A DNA stretch of 64,000 nt, taken from NCBI RefSeq assembly GCF_033842475.1, contig NZ_JAWXYB010000018.1:1595501-1659500 (forward strand), in the 5' to 3' direction. Shown one piece after another: positions 48,728 through 59,513 of this stretch. This stretch comes from Acidiphilium acidophilum. GTDB taxonomy: Bacteria > Pseudomonadota > Alphaproteobacteria > Acetobacterales > Acetobacteraceae. Position 1 is the stretch's first letter, and every line of letters begins with the position of its first letter. The notes beneath the pieces were generated by a model. It saw only the letters and a list, made by a program, of their open reading frames with translations, ran no database searches and was not told the DNA's origin. The position numbers and the translations under genes are program-made.

Positions 48728-51633
48728 CGCCTGCTGTGACGTTCGTGCCGATGGAGGCGCCGTTTCTGGAGACGCTGGCGCGGGCGTGGATTGGCGCGGC
48801 GCGGGAGGCCGGGCGGGATGTGGCGGAGGGGGTGCTGATTTTGCCGACCCGGCGGGCGGCGCGGGCGGCGGCTTCGGCGTTTCTAGCGGCGAATGGCGGG
48901 CCGCTGATCATGCCGCGGATTGCCGCGATCGGGGCGGCGGATGAGGCGGCGCTGGGGATTGCGGCGGGGCTGGAATTGCCGCCCGCGATACCGGCGGAGG
49001 AGCGGCGGGCGATTCTGGCGCGGTTGATCCTGGGGATGGGCGGGCGGGATGGCGCGCCGACGCGGCTGGCCGAGGCGCTGACGCTGGCGGATGATCTGGC
49101 CGTGCTGATCGATGCGGCGGCGCAGGCGGAGATCGATCTGCATGAGACCTTGCCGGGGATCGTGGCTCCGGAACTGGCGGTGCATTGGCAGCGGACGCTG
49201 GATTTTCTGACGATCGTGACGCGGATGTGGCCGGGGATTCTGGCGGATCGGCGGGCGGTGGACCCGGCGCGGCGGTTGCGGCTGCTGATCGATGCGCAGG
49301 CGGGGTTCTGGGCGGCGGAACCGCCGGATGGGCCGGTGTGGCTCGCGGGGTTGGCGGTGGCGACGCCGGCGGTGGCGCGGCTGGCGCGGGTGGTGGCGGG
49401 GCTGCCGGAGGGGATGGTGGTGCTGGCCGGGTTCGATCCCGGGTTGGGCGAGGCGGACTGGGACGGGTTGGGCACGATGCCGACGCATCCCCAGGCCGGG
49501 TTGTATCGGCTGTTGACGGCGATGGGGGTGGCGCGCGCGGAGGTGCGGGGGTTGGCGGCGGCGGGGGATGACGGGCGGGTGGCGTTGTTGCGGCGGGCGT
49601 TTCTGCCGCCGGATGCGGCCCGGCCGGCGGTTTCGGTGGCGGCGGTTTCGGTGGCGGGGGTGATGCGGCTGGAATCGGCGGATGAGCAGGATGAGGCGCG
49701 GGCGATCGCGCTGGCGTTGCGCGATGCGCTGGAGGAGCCGGGGCGGGATGCGGCGCTGGTGACGCCGGATCGGGGGTTGGCGCAGCGGGTTTCGGCGGAA
49801 TTGCTGCGGCTCGGGATCAGGGCCGAGGATAGCGCGGGGGAGTTGCTGGCGGAGACGCCGCCTGCCGTGCTGCTGCGGCTGCTCGCGGCGGCGCAGGATC
49901 AGGATTATGCGGCGGTGGGGTTGCTGGGGTTGTTGAAGCATCCGCTGGTGTTTGCCGGGCGGAGCCGGGATGAGTGCCGGCGGCTGGCGCGGCAGCTGGA
50001 TTTATGTTTGCGCGAGGTTGCGCCGGGGGCGGGGTTCGCGGCGCTGCTGTTTGCGACGGATCAAGAGATATGTCGTGAGAGATATCCTGAAATCAATGGG
50101 TTTGTGCAGTCGGTTCAGGGATTGCTTGGGCCGTTGATCGGGGCGTGTGCGGCGATTGTGATGGAGCCTGCGGCGGTGATCGGGGCGTTGATCGAGGCGG
50201 CGGAGGCGATCACGCGGGGGGCGGATGGGCGCTCGGTGTTGTGGGACGAGGAGGCCGGGGCGGCGCTTTCGGAGCATCTGGCGGTGCAGATGGCGGCGCT
50301 GGAGGGGTTGCCGCCGGTCGATCCACGGGAGTTGGTGGCGTTGCTCGATGCGGTGCTGGGGAGTGCGCGGTTGCGCCGGCCGCGGGCGCGGGACGCTAAT
50401 CCACGGATTGCGATCTGGGGGATCATGGAGGCGCGGTTGCAGCGGGTGGATACGCTGGTGCTGGGCGGGATGGTCGGGGGGGTGTTTCCGGCAGAGCCCG
50501 ATCCGGGGCCGTGGCTGTCGCGGCCGATGCGGCTGGCAGCGCAATTGCCAGACGATGCCACGCTGATCGGCGAGGCGGCGCATGATGTGACGAGCTTGAT
50601 GGCGAGTTGCGGGACGGTGGTGCTGTCGGCTCCGAAGCGGCGGGGACGGGCGCCGGCGGTGCCGTCGCGGTTTCTGGCGCGGCTGGATCTGGTGTTGCTG
50701 GGGGCGGGGCTGGCGCTGCCGCTGCATCCGGCGGGGAGTTGGGCGGGGCAGCTCGATCAGCCGGGGACGCGGGTGGTGCGGGAGAAGCCCGCACCGCGAC
50801 CGCCGGTGGCGGCGAGGCCGGTTGTTTACTCGATTTCGGAGATTACCACGCTGCTGGCCGATCCCTATGCGATCCATGCGCGGCGGATCATGCGGTTGCG
50901 CCCGGTCGATCCGCTGGAGGCGGAGACCGATGCGGCGCTGTTCGGGACCATCGTGCATGACGGGTTGGCCGCGGTTTCGGTGCGGGCGGATTGGGCGCTG
51001 GCGGGGGATGCGGCGGGGCGGTTGCAGGCGGCGTTCGAGTACGAGTTGGGCAGGCGGCGGATGCGGCGGGCGCTGGCGGCGTTCTGGCGGGTGCGGCTGG
51101 CGCGGATTGCGGCGTGGATCGTGGCGATCGAGCGGGGGCGGATCGGCGAGATGGGGGTGGCCGATGCGATCGCGGTGGAATTGTCGGGGGTGTGGGAGGT
51201 CGATGGGTTTACCGTGAAGGGGCGGGTCGATCGGATCGAGCGGCGGGGGGATGGGGTCGGGATCATCGATTTCAAGACAGGGACGCCGCCGAAGGATGAC
51301 GCGGTGGAGGACGGGAGCGCGCCGCAATTGCCGCTGGAGGCGGTGATCGCGGAGGCGGGCGGGTTTGCCGGGTTCGATGGGCGGGTGGAGGAACTCGCGT
51401 ATTGGAAGCTTTCGGGCGGGGCGACCGAGGGCGAGACGCGGGCGCTGCTGAAGGGGGATGCCATGCGGGTGCGGGCGGTGATCGAGACCGCGCGGACGGC
51501 GGTTCCGGCGTTGCTCGCGCATTATGCCGATCCGGCGACGCCGTTTTTCAGCCGGCCGAGCCCGGCGCGGACGACGTATGACGATCCGTTCGCCGGGGTG
51601 TCACGCCGGGCGGAATGGGAGGATAGCGCGTGA
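48724..51633 (+). CDS. addB: Double-strand break repair protein AddB
   Basis: A 969-residue subunit of the AddAB helicase-nuclease, alphaproteobacterial type. It starts with GTG at 48724, overlapping tsaE (GTGA), and opens FVPMEAPFLETLARAWI. A degenerate helicase core follows (LILPTRRAARAAASAFL; RALEEPGRDAALVTPDR-like). The C-terminal nuclease domain has IIDFKTGTPPK, the PD-(D/E)xK lysine motif, near residue 860. It resects broken ends for RecA loading together with AddA, whose start overlaps its stop. Confidence 0.94.
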   Translation: MTPAVTFVPMEAPFLETLARAWIGAAREAGRDVAEGVLILPTRRAARAAASAFLAANGGPLIMPRIAAIGAADEAALGIAAGLELPPAIPAEERRAILARLILGMGGRDGAPTRLAEALTLADDLAVLIDAAAQAEIDLHETLPGIVAPELAVHWQRTLDFLTIVTRMWPGILADRRAVDPARRLRLLIDAQAGFWAAEPPDGPVWLAGLAVATPAVARLARVVAGLPEGMVVLAGFDPGLGEADWDGLGTMPTHPQAGLYRLLTAMGVARAEVRGLAAAGDDGRVALLRRAFLPPDAARPAVSVAAVSVAGVMRLESADEQDEARAIALALRDALEEPGRDAALVTPDRGLAQRVSAELLRLGIRAEDSAGELLAETPPAVLLRLLAAAQDQDYAAVGLLGLLKHPLVFAGRSRDECRRLARQLDLCLREVAPGAGFAALLFATDQEICRERYPEINGFVQSVQGLLGPLIGACAAIVMEPAAVIGALIEAAEAITRGADGRSVLWDEEAGAALSEHLAVQMAALEGLPPVDPRELVALLDAVLGSARLRRPRARDANPRIAIWGIMEARLQRVDTLVLGGMVGGVFPAEPDPGPWLSRPMRLAAQLPDDATLIGEAAHDVTSLMASCGTVVLSAPKRRGRAPAVPSRFLARLDLVLLGAGLALPLHPAGSWAGQLDQPGTRVVREKPAPRPPVAARPVVYSISEITTLLADPYAIHARRIMRLRPVDPLEAETDAALFGTIVHDGLAAVSVRADWALAGDAAGRLQAAFEYELGRRRMRRALAAFWRVRLARIAAWIVAIERGRIGEMGVADAIAVELSGVWEVDGFTVKGRVDRIERRGDGVGIIDFKTGTPPKDDAVEDGSAPQLPLEAVIAEAGGFAGFDGRVEELAYWKLSGGATEGETRALLKGDAMRVRAVIETARTAVPALLAHYADPATPFFSRPSPARTTYDDPFAGVSRRAEWEDSA

Positions 51634-54600
51634 GCGGGGCGGTGCTGGTGGCGGAGGCGGCGCAGATTGCGGCGTCGAACCCGGCGGTTTCGGCGTTCGT
51701 CGGGGCATCGGCGGGGTCGGGCAAGACCAAGCTGCTGACCGACCGGCTGTTGCGGCTGATGCTGGCGGGGGCGCCGCCGTCGCGGATTTTGTGCCTGACA
51801 TTCACGCGGGCGGCGGCGGCGGAAATGGCGATCCGGTTGCGCGACCGGCTCGGGCGGTGGGCGATTGCATCTGATTCGGCGCTGGATGCGGAGTTGCGGG
51901 CGCTGGATGCGGTGCCGGATGGGGCGATGCGGGCGCGGGCGCGGGGGTTGTTCGGGGTGGTGCTGGATCTGCCGGGGGGGATGCGGATCGATACGATCCA
52001 TGCGTTCTGCCAGTCGCTGTTGCGGCGGTTTCCGCTGGAGGCGGGGATTTCGCCGCATTTTCGGGTGGCGGATGAGGCCGAGGCGGCGGTGCGGCGGCGG
52101 ACGGCGCGCGAGGAGGTGCTGGGCGGACGGGTGGATGAGCCGTTCGAGGCGCTGGAGTTGCTGGCGGGCGAGGTGTCCGAAGTGCAGTTCGGCGCGCTGA
52201 TGGATCGGCTGCTGGGGGATGGCCAGGCGCATCTGGCGCGGCTGCTGGATCGGCATGGCGGGGCGGGTGCGATCATGGCGCTGCAACGGGCGGCGCTGGG
52301 GGCACCGGATGCCAGCATCGCGCAGTTATGGGACGAGGCGGTGCGGCCCGATGAGGCGGCGTTGCTTGCGTGCCTTCGGCGGATTTCGGAGGAGAGTTCG
52401 CCTGCGGCGCGCAACAAGGCGGTGCTGCTGCTGGACTGGCTCGGGTGCGACGCTGGCGATCGGCTGGCGGGGTGGGATTCGTGGGTTGGCGGATTTCTGA
52501 CCGGGACGGGCGAGCCGCGCAAGGCATCGGGGCTGATCAGCAAGGCGCTGGCGGCGGCGGCACCGGAATTGGCGGATGTGCTGGCGGCGGAGCAGGCGCG
52601 GATCCTGCGGTGCCTCGACCGGTTTGCGGCGCGGGAGGTTGCCGCGCTGTCGGCGGCGATGGCGGAGGTGCTGGTGCCGATTTACGCGGTGGCGGCGCAG
52701 GGCAAGGAGCGGGAGTCGCGGTTCGATTATGGCGATCTGATCGCGCGGGCGGCGCGGCTGCTGTTCGATCCGGGGGCGGCGTGGGTGTTGTACAAGCTGG
52801 ATGGCGGGATCGATCATATTCTGCTCGACGAGGTGCAGGATATCGCGCCGGCGCAGTGGGGGGTGATCGATGCGATCGCGGCGGAGTTTTTCGCGGGGAT
52901 GGGGGCGCGGACGGATCGGCAGCGGACGGTGTTTGCGGTGGGGGACCGGAAACAGTCGATCTATTCGTTCCAGGGGGCAGATCTTGCGAGTTTCGATGCG
53001 TGGCGCGGCGGGATCGGGGCGCGGGTGCGCGATGCCGGGGCGCGGTGGCACGAGGGGACGCTGGCGACCTCGTTTCGCACGACCGCGCCAGTGCTGGCGC
53101 TGGTGGACCGGGTGTTCGAGGGCGTGGCGCGCGCGGGCGTGGTGCTGCCGGGCGAGGCGCTGGTGCATGGGGTGAGCCGGGCGGGACAGGCGGGGTCGGT
53201 CGCGCTGTGGCCGCTCGCGGAGCCCGATCCGGACATCGCACCGGCACCCTGGGCGGCGGCGGAGGGATATGCGCGGCAGGATTCGGCGCGGCGGCGGCTG
53301 GCGGAGCAGTTGGCGGGGTGGATTGCGTCGCAGATCGGGGTGTTTCGGCTGGAATCGCGCGGGCGGGCGCTGGCGGCGGGGGATATTCTGATTCTGGTGC
53401 GCAGCCGCAACGAGTTCGGGCCCGCGCTGACGCGGGCGCTGAAGGATGCCGGGGTGCCGGTGGCGGGGCTGGACCGGATGGTGCTGACCGAGACGCGGGC
53501 GGTGGCGGATCTGGTCGCGCTGGCGCAGGCGGTGCTGCTGCCGGAGGATGATGTCGCGGTGGCGACGGTGCTGGCGAGCCCGCTCGGCGGGTTGAGCGAT
53601 GACGAGTTGATGGACCTCGCGATCGGGCGGACGGGGACGCTGCGCGATGCGTTGTTCAGTCGGGCCGGGGAGAGCGAGGCGTATCGGGCGGCGCGGGATT
53701 TTTTCGCGGCGGTGCAGGCGCGGGCGGATTTCGTTTCACCTTACCGGTTGTTCGCCGAGGTGCTCGGGCCGTTGGGCGGGCGGGCAAGGTTGCTGGCGCG
53801 GCTCGGGCCGGAGGCGGCGGAGCCGATCGATGAATTGCTGGCGACGGCGCTGGACTACGGACAGCGCGAGGCACCGGGCTTGCAGGGGTTTATTGCCTCG
53901 CTCGAAGCCTCGGGGGCGGAGATCAAGCGCGAGGCGGAAGCGGCGGGCGACCGGGTGCGGCTGATGACGGTGCATGGCGCGAAGGGATTGCAGGCGCCGC
54001 TGGTGATATTGCCGGATACCACCGGGCTGCCGGTGCAGCGCGAGACGCTGCATTGGCTCGCTGCGCCGCAGGATGAGGTTATGGTGCCGGTGTTCTGTCC
54101 GCGCGCGGATATCCGGTGCGAGGCGGTGAGGGATGCGGTGGCGGCGGCGAAGCAGGCGATGATCGAGGAGTATAACCGGCTGCTGTATGTCGCGCTGACC
54201 CGGGCGGAGGATCATTTGATCGTGTGCGGTGCGGCGCCGAGGAAGGCGTTGCCGGAATTGTGCTGGTACGAGGCGGTGCGGGTCGCGTTCGGGGGGTTGG
54301 AGGCGGTGGAAGGCGAGCCGGGTCTGGTGATCGCGTGCGGTCAGACCGCGCCGCCCGATCGGGTCGGGCGGCAGGTGCAGGCGGTGATGGCCCCCCTGCC
54401 CGGCTGGATCGGGCCGGAACAGGGATGGGTGGCGGCGCCGCCGCCGGAGCCGGCCGAGCGGATCGACCGGCTGGTGCCGAGCCGGAGTGCGGAGGGCGAG
54501 GCGCGCGGGCTGGCGGCGGCCTCGCCCCGTTCCGGCTCGCGCGCGGCGGCGCGGGCGGCGGCGATGGCGCGGGGGCGGTTGATCCATGCGTTGTTGCAGC

Positions 54601-55076
54601 ATCTGCCGGATGTGACGCCGTCAGCACGGCGGGACCGCGCGGCGGCCTATGTGGCGCAGGAGGCGCATGGGCTGGATACGGGGGCGCAGGACCAGGTGGT
54701 GACGGCGGTGATGCGGGTGCTGGAGCATGACGGGCTGGCACCGCTGTTCGGGCCGGGCAGCCGGGCGGAGGCTCCGATTGCCGGGGTGGTGCATGGGGTC
54801 GAGATCGGCGGGTTGATCGACCGGCTGGTGGTGCTGCCGGATGAGATCGTGATCGCGGATTACAAGACCGATCGGCAGCCGCCGCTGGAGGCGGGCGCGA
54901 TTCCCCTGCCCTATCTGGTGCAGCTTGCCGCCTATGCGGCGGTGCTCGGCGCGATCTATCCGGGCCGGCCGGTGCGGGCGTTGCTGGTGTGGACCGCGAC
55001 CGGTGCGGTGATGGCGGTGCCGGACGCATTACTCGCGCGTCATGCGCCGAAACCGCATCTGCCATCGTCCGCTTGA
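51630..55076 (+). CDS. addA: Double-strand break repair helicase-nuclease AddA
   Basis: A 1148-residue UvrD/RecB-like enzyme, starting at GTG 51630 with 4-nt overlap with addB. Walker A is FVGASAGSGKTKLLTDRLL near residue 25; motif Ia is ILCLTFTRAAAAEMAIRL; the Walker B/motif II is HILLDEVQDIAPAQW near 395; motif VI is NRLLYVALTRAEDHLIV near 855; and the C-terminal nuclease motif is IVIADYKTDRQPP near 1080. All are intact, so a functional AddAB complex is expected. Confidence 0.96.
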   Translation: MSGAVLVAEAAQIAASNPAVSAFVGASAGSGKTKLLTDRLLRLMLAGAPPSRILCLTFTRAAAAEMAIRLRDRLGRWAIASDSALDAELRALDAVPDGAMRARARGLFGVVLDLPGGMRIDTIHAFCQSLLRRFPLEAGISPHFRVADEAEAAVRRRTAREEVLGGRVDEPFEALELLAGEVSEVQFGALMDRLLGDGQAHLARLLDRHGGAGAIMALQRAALGAPDASIAQLWDEAVRPDEAALLACLRRISEESSPAARNKAVLLLDWLGCDAGDRLAGWDSWVGGFLTGTGEPRKASGLISKALAAAAPELADVLAAEQARILRCLDRFAAREVAALSAAMAEVLVPIYAVAAQGKERESRFDYGDLIARAARLLFDPGAAWVLYKLDGGIDHILLDEVQDIAPAQWGVIDAIAAEFFAGMGARTDRQRTVFAVGDRKQSIYSFQGADLASFDAWRGGIGARVRDAGARWHEGTLATSFRTTAPVLALVDRVFEGVARAGVVLPGEALVHGVSRAGQAGSVALWPLAEPDPDIAPAPWAAAEGYARQDSARRRLAEQLAGWIASQIGVFRLESRGRALAAGDILILVRSRNEFGPALTRALKDAGVPVAGLDRMVLTETRAVADLVALAQAVLLPEDDVAVATVLASPLGGLSDDELMDLAIGRTGTLRDALFSRAGESEAYRAARDFFAAVQARADFVSPYRLFAEVLGPLGGRARLLARLGPEAAEPIDELLATALDYGQREAPGLQGFIASLEASGAEIKREAEAAGDRVRLMTVHGAKGLQAPLVILPDTTGLPVQRETLHWLAAPQDEVMVPVFCPRADIRCEAVRDAVAAAKQAMIEEYNRLLYVALTRAEDHLIVCGAAPRKALPELCWYEAVRVAFGGLEAVEGEPGLVIACGQTAPPDRVGRQVQAVMAPLPGWIGPEQGWVAAPPPEPAERIDRLVPSRSAEGEARGLAAASPRSGSRAAARAAAMARGRLIHALLQHLPDVTPSARRDRAAAYVAQEAHGLDTGAQDQVVTAVMRVLEHDGLAPLFGPGSRAEAPIAGVVHGVEIGGLIDRLVVLPDEIVIADYKTDRQPPLEAGAIPLPYLVQLAAYAAVLGAIYPGRPVRALLVWTATGAVMAVPDALLARHAPKPHLPSSA

Positions 55077-55130
55077 TCCGGGGGGCGATCCACGCCATTG
55101 TTTCAGGAACGAGAAAGAGGAGTTAGAATC

Positions 55131-55457
55131 ATGAGCGCTGTGACCAAACCAGTGACCGACGCCGAGTTTTCCGTTTCGGTTCTGGATGCAAAAGGGCCCG
55201 TTCTGGTGGATTTCTGGGCCGAGTGGTGTGGGCCGTGCCGCGTGATCGCGCCCGCGCTGGAGGAACTCGGCGGTGAATATGCCGGGAAGCTCTCGATCGC
55301 GAAGGTGAATATCGATGAGAACCCGATGACGCCGACCAAATTCGGCGTGCGGGGGATTCCGACCCTGATTTTGTTCAAGGACGGCAAGGCCGCGGCGACC
55401 CATGTGGGTGCTGCACCGAAAAGCGTTCTGAAGGCGTTCATCGATAAAAATCTTTGA
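55131..55457 (+). CDS. trxA: Thioredoxin 1
   Basis: A 108-residue classical thioredoxin with the active site [19 protein letters not shown] (Cys 32/35 region) and the cis-Pro in [13 protein letters not shown]. It reduces protein disulfides in the cytoplasm with thioredoxin reductase. GAGGAG-like ribosome site precedes ATG 55131. It follows addA by 54 nt and its stop shares one base with the thioesterase start. Confidence 0.97.
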   Translation: MSAVTKPVTDAEFSVSVLDAKGPVLVDFWAEWCGPCRVIAPALEELGGEYAGKLSIAKVNIDENPMTPTKFGVRGIPTLILFKDGKAAATHVGAAPKSVLKAFIDKNL

Positions 55458-55858
55458 TGCCGTCTGACGATCCGGAGGCACCGCCGCCGACCCATCCGAT
55501 GATCCGCGCCATCGCCATGCCCTCCGACGCCAATGCCAATGGCGATATTTTCGGCGGCTGGCTGATGGCGCAGATGGATCTGGGCGGGAGCAATCTGGCC
55601 GGGCGGATCGCCCATGGCCGGATCGCGACCGTGGCGGTGGATGCGATGAGCTTCATTCGCCCGGTGAAGATCGGCGATGAGGTGAGTGTCTATGCCGATC
55701 TGGTTTCGGTGGGGCGGAGCTCGATCAAGGTGAATGTCGAGGCATGGCGGCGGGCGCGCGATTCGGCGAGCGAGCGGCGGGTGACCAAGGCGGTGTTCAC
55801 CTTCGTGGCGATCGACAGCGAGGGGCGGCCACGGCCGATTGCGGCGGGGTCGGTTTAA
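55457..55858 (+). CDS. YciA-type acyl-CoA thioesterase
   Basis: A 133-residue hot-dog-fold protein. The acot motif MPSDANANGDIFGGWLMAQMDLGG carries the catalytic Asn/Asp region; VAVDAMSFIRPVKIGDEVSVYADL follows. It hydrolyses acyl-CoA; YciA homologues prefer medium to long chains, but specificity is unknown. It starts at ATG 55457 in a TGATG junction with trxA. The gap that follows contains a repeat copy. Confidence 0.9.
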   Translation: MPSDDPEAPPPTHPMIRAIAMPSDANANGDIFGGWLMAQMDLGGSNLAGRIAHGRIATVAVDAMSFIRPVKIGDEVSVYADLVSVGRSSIKVNVEAWRRARDSASERRVTKAVFTFVAIDSEGRPRPIAAGSV

Positions 55859-55878
55859 AGGCGAGGCCAGCAAAAAAA

Positions 55879-55996
55879 GGCTACTTTTTTGAAAAAAAGT
55901 AGCAAAAAACTTTTGTGAGTTGGGGCACGGGCGGCTCAAAGGGCACGGGCTAAGATTAATAAGAGTTTTTTGCTTCTTTTTTGCAAAAAAGAAGCC
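55879..55996. repeat. AT-rich palindromic intergenic repeat, copy 6 (composite)
   Basis: The best complete copy. Left arm 55879-55903 is GGCTACTTTTTT, G, AAAAAAAGTAGC; the centre (55920-55955) holds GGCACGGGC twice, 19 bp apart; right arm 55972-55995 is GCTTCTTTTTTG followed by its exact reverse complement. It lies between the thioesterase and hisS, both on the plus strand. Confidence 0.8.
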
Positions 55997-56096
55997 TTCT
56001 TTTCCCCCTTCCTCCCCGCATCGCGCCCCTCCCCTCGCAACGCGCTATGTTTTGCGGCTAAGGACGGGTGTTTTTTCATTTTGGGGATGATTTGTC

Positions 56097-57332
56097 GTGA
56101 CCAAGCTGCAACCTGTGCGCGGAACCCAGGATCTGATCGGCGAGGAGGCGCGGCGGCATGGGCATGTCGTGGCGACGGCGCGACGTGTGGCGGGGCTTTA
56201 CGGGTGTACCGAGTGGTCGACGCCGATTTTCGAGGCGACCTCGGTGTTTTCGCGCAATCTGGGCGAGACGTCGGATGTGGTGACCAAGGAGATGTACACG
56301 TTCGAGGATCGCGGCGGGGATAGTATCACGTTGCGGCCCGAGGGGACGGCGGGGGTGTGCCGGGCGCTGGTGTCGAACGGGCTGACCCAGACCTTGCCGC
56401 AGAAGATTTTCTATACCGGGCCGATGTTTCGCTATGAGCGGCCCCAGAAGGGGCGGTATCGGCAGTTTCACCAGATCGGGCTTGAGATTATCGGCGCGGC
56501 GGAGCCTTTGGCGGATGCCGAGGCGATTGCGTGCGGATGGCAGATTTTGCGGGAACTCGGGATTACCGAGAGTGTGACGCTGAATATCAATACGCTGGGC
56601 GACCGGGAGAGCCGGGATGGGTATCGGGCGGCGCTGGTGGAGTATCTGTCGCGCTACGAGGGGGAGCTGTCGGCGGAGAGCAAGGTGCGGCTGGTGAAAA
56701 ATCCGTTGCGGATTCTGGATACCAAGGATGCGGGGGATATCAGGCTGCTGGAGAAGGCGCCGGTGATCTATCAGCATTTGAATGCGGCGTCGGCGGCGTT
56801 TTATGACGGGTTGAAGGCGGCGTTGCAGCAGATGGGGATCAGGTTCGTCGAGAATCCGCGGATCGTGCGGGGGTTCGATTATTACAATCATACCGCGTTC
56901 GAATTCGTCAGTACCGGGCTCGGGGCGCAGGGGACGGTGCTGGGGGGTGGGCGGTATGACCAGCTGGTCGAGCAGATGGGCGGGCCGCCGACGCCGGGGA
57001 TCGGGTGGGGTGCCGGGATCGAGCGGCTGGCGATGCTGTTGGCGGAACCCCCTGCCCTGCCCCGTCCGGTCGCGGTGATTCCGATGAGCGAGGCGGAGAC
57101 GGAAGAGGCGATCGCGGTGGCGGTATGGTTGCGGAACCAGGGGATAGCGACGGATATCGGGTATCGCGGCAATTTCAAGCGCCGTCTGGAACGAAGCAAT
57201 AAGATCAATGCGATGTATGCCGTTATTATCGGTCAGGATGAGGTTGCGCGCGGGGTGGTGACGCTGAAATCGCTCGATGACGGGACCCAGCGCGAGGTGG
57301 CGGTCGGGGATCTGGCCGCTGCGGTTTCATGA
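56097..57332 (+). CDS. hisS: Histidyl-tRNA synthetase
   Basis: A 411-residue class II synthetase. Motif 1 region [10 protein letters not shown], motif 2 [24 protein letters not shown] near 105, the histidine-binding [15 protein letters not shown] near 260, and motif 3 [14 protein letters not shown] near 300; a C-terminal anticodon-binding domain follows. Start is GTG 56097. Its stop overlaps prfA (ATGA). Shorter than E. coli HisS by about a dozen residues, as in other alphaproteobacteria. Confidence 0.97.
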   Translation: MTKLQPVRGTQDLIGEEARRHGHVVATARRVAGLYGCTEWSTPIFEATSVFSRNLGETSDVVTKEMYTFEDRGGDSITLRPEGTAGVCRALVSNGLTQTLPQKIFYTGPMFRYERPQKGRYRQFHQIGLEIIGAAEPLADAEAIACGWQILRELGITESVTLNINTLGDRESRDGYRAALVEYLSRYEGELSAESKVRLVKNPLRILDTKDAGDIRLLEKAPVIYQHLNAASAAFYDGLKAALQQMGIRFVENPRIVRGFDYYNHTAFEFVSTGLGAQGTVLGGGRYDQLVEQMGGPPTPGIGWGAGIERLAMLLAEPPALPRPVAVIPMSEAETEEAIAVAVWLRNQGIATDIGYRGNFKRRLERSNKINAMYAVIIGQDEVARGVVTLKSLDDGTQREVAVGDLAAAVS

Positions 57333-58384
57333 ATCTGGCGGACAAGCTGGATCGGATCGTCGATCGGGCGACCGAGTTGCGGGCGATGCTGTCATCCGGG
57401 CTGGATGGGGAGCGGTTCGTCGCGGCGTCGCGCGAGTTGGCGGAGATCGAGACGATCGAGGCGCAGGTGGTGGCGTTTCGCGAGGCGCAGCGGGCGCGCG
57501 AGGAGGCGGAAGCGGCGCGGGCGGACCCGGAGTTGCGCGAGCTGGCGGATGCCGAGATCGAGGGGTTGCGCGAGCTTTTGCCGAGGCTGGAGCGGGAGAT
57601 CACGCTCTCGCTGTTGCCGCGCGACGAGGCGGATGCGCGCTCCGGCATATTGGAGATCCGTCCGGCGGCGGGGGGTGACGAGGCGGGGCTGTTCGCGGCG
57701 CAGCTGTTCGGGGCTTACCGGCGATATGCCGATGCGAAGGGCTGGCGGTTCGAGGTGATGGATTATGCCGAGACCGAATTGGGCGGGTTGAAGGAGGGGA
57801 TTGCCGAGATCACCGGGCGGTCGGTGTTCGCGCGGCTGAAATACGAGAGCGGGGTGCACCGGGTGCAGCGGGTGCCGACCACCGAGACGCAGGGGCGTAT
57901 CCATACCTCGACGGTGACGGTGGCGGTGCTGCCGGAGGCCGAGGAGGTCGATGTCACGGTGAATGAGAGCGATTTGAGGATCGATGTGTACCGGGCCTCG
58001 GGCGCGGGCGGGCAGCATGTGAACAAGACCGAATCGGCGGTGCGGATTACCCACGTGCCGACCGGGATCGTGGTGGCGATGCAGGAGGAGCGGAGCCAGC
58101 ACAAGAACCGGGCCAAGGCGATGAAGATTTTGCGGGCGCGGCTTTATGAGCAGTCGCGGGCGAGCCTCGCGGCGGACCGGGCGGCGGATCGCAAGTCCCA
58201 GGTGGGGACGGGCGATCGGTCCGAGCGGATCAGGACCTATAATTTTCCGCAGGGGCGGGTGACGGATCATCGGATCAATCTGACGCTGCACAAGATCGAC
58301 CGGGTGATGCTCGGCGAGTTCGACGAGATCATCGATGCGCTGACCGAGGAGGATCAGGCGGCGCGGCTGGCGGCGCTTGAGTGA
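57329..58384 (+). CDS. prfA: Peptide chain release factor 1
   Basis: A 351-residue RF1 that reads UAA/UAG. The GGQ motif is in [22 protein letters not shown] near residue 235, and the stop-codon recognition loop [12 protein letters not shown] has the RF1-type PxT pattern. N-terminal coiled-coil helices are normal. It overlaps hisS by 4 nt and prmC by 8 nt, so its methyltransferase is made from the same transcript. Confidence 0.97.
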   Translation: MNLADKLDRIVDRATELRAMLSSGLDGERFVAASRELAEIETIEAQVVAFREAQRAREEAEAARADPELRELADAEIEGLRELLPRLEREITLSLLPRDEADARSGILEIRPAAGGDEAGLFAAQLFGAYRRYADAKGWRFEVMDYAETELGGLKEGIAEITGRSVFARLKYESGVHRVQRVPTTETQGRIHTSTVTVAVLPEAEEVDVTVNESDLRIDVYRASGAGGQHVNKTESAVRITHVPTGIVVAMQEERSQHKNRAKAMKILRARLYEQSRASLAADRAADRKSQVGTGDRSERIRTYNFPQGRVTDHRINLTLHKIDRVMLGEFDEIIDALTEEDQAARLAALE

Positions 58385-59237
58385 GCCTGGGCGGGTGATC
58401 CCGGCGGGCGAGGCGATCGCGGCGATTGCGGCGGTGCTGGCGGCGGCGGGGATCGAGGAGGCGCGGCGCGAGGCGCGACTGATTCTGGCGTTTGCGCTGG
58501 GGATCGAGCCGGGGGCGTTGTTCGGGCGGGAGATGGTGCCGCTGGATGACGCGATGGCGCTGGCGCGGCGGCGGGCGGCGCGGGAGCCGCTTGCGTATAT
58601 ATTCGGGCGGCGGGAGTTCTGGAGTCTCGATTTCGAGGTATCGCCCGCGACGCTGATTCCGAGGCCGGATAGCGAGACCTTGATCGAGGCGGCGGTGCGC
58701 GAGGTCGGGAATCGGGCGGTTGTGCGCGCGGTGCTGGATTTGGGGACCGGGACCGGGGCGTTGCTGCTGGCGGCGCTGGCGGAGTTTCCCGGCGCGTTCG
58801 GGGTCGGGCTCGATGTGGTGGGCGCGGCGGCGGCGCTGGCGCGGCGCAATGCGGTGCGGCTGGGGTTCGGGGCGCGATGCGGGTTCGTGGTGGGGGATTG
58901 GGCGGCGGCGCTGGGCGGGCGGTTCGATCTGGTGCTGGCCAATCCGCCTTATGTGCCGCGCGGGGAGATGGCGGGGTTGATGCCGGAGGTGGCGCGGTAT
59001 GAGCCGCAATCGGCGCTGGATGGCGGGGTGGACGGGTTCGATGCGTATCGGGTGATCATTGCGGCATTGCCGCGGCTTTTGCGGGCGGGCGGGATTGCGG
59101 TGATCGAGGCCGGGGCGGGACAGGCGGCGGGGATGATGGGCCTGGCGGCGGCTGCGGGGATGACGGCGCGCGGGCATGAGGATCTGGCCGGGGTGGTGCG
59201 GGCGGTGGTGATGCGGATGCGCGCGGATCAGGGTTGA
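58377..59237 (+). CDS. prmC: Release factor glutamine N5-methyltransferase PrmC
   Basis: A 286-residue SAM enzyme that methylates the Gln of the GGQ motif in release factors. SAM motif [20 protein letters not shown] near residue 120, and the catalytic NPPY in [16 protein letters not shown] near 185. The first 75 residues are the PrmC helical domain. The start is TTG 58377 (8-nt overlap with prfA) or GTG 58395. Coupling with prfA is widely conserved. Confidence 0.95.
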   Translation: MSEPGRVIPAGEAIAAIAAVLAAAGIEEARREARLILAFALGIEPGALFGREMVPLDDAMALARRRAAREPLAYIFGRREFWSLDFEVSPATLIPRPDSETLIEAAVREVGNRAVVRAVLDLGTGTGALLLAALAEFPGAFGVGLDVVGAAAALARRNAVRLGFGARCGFVVGDWAAALGGRFDLVLANPPYVPRGEMAGLMPEVARYEPQSALDGGVDGFDAYRVIIAALPRLLRAGGIAVIEAGAGQAAGMMGLAAAAGMTARGHEDLAGVVRAVVMRMRADQG

Positions 59238-59513
59238 AAAAAGAATTTGGTGAATCGGGAGAATCGGATTATTGACCTCGTGCATTCCTCGATACCCGGG
59301 TGGGTTTGATCCGGGTTGGTGGTCATACAGCGCGGCGAGACCGGTTTTGGTTTCAGATTGGGTGCTGTGGTGAAATATCGCCGGATCGAGTGTGTATGAA
59401 CGATCACGCCATGATCAGTCGATGTATCGCCGGGTTTGCGGATCAGTTGATCCGGTAGGCTCATGTAGGCCCGCCATGGTGGGGCCGCACTGCAACAGGA
59501 TGACAGAATTTCG

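Noticed and set aside
17224-55996. Reading all AT-rich palindromes as simple intrinsic terminators
   Set aside because: Copies 3 and 5 lie in divergent gaps upstream of both neighbours, and two copies share a GC-rich centre with direct repeats, so a repeat family explains them better.
59238-59513. Short minus-strand frame (105 codons) before DUF4167
   Set aside because: No ribosome site, no recognisable domain and atypical composition; treated as intergenic.
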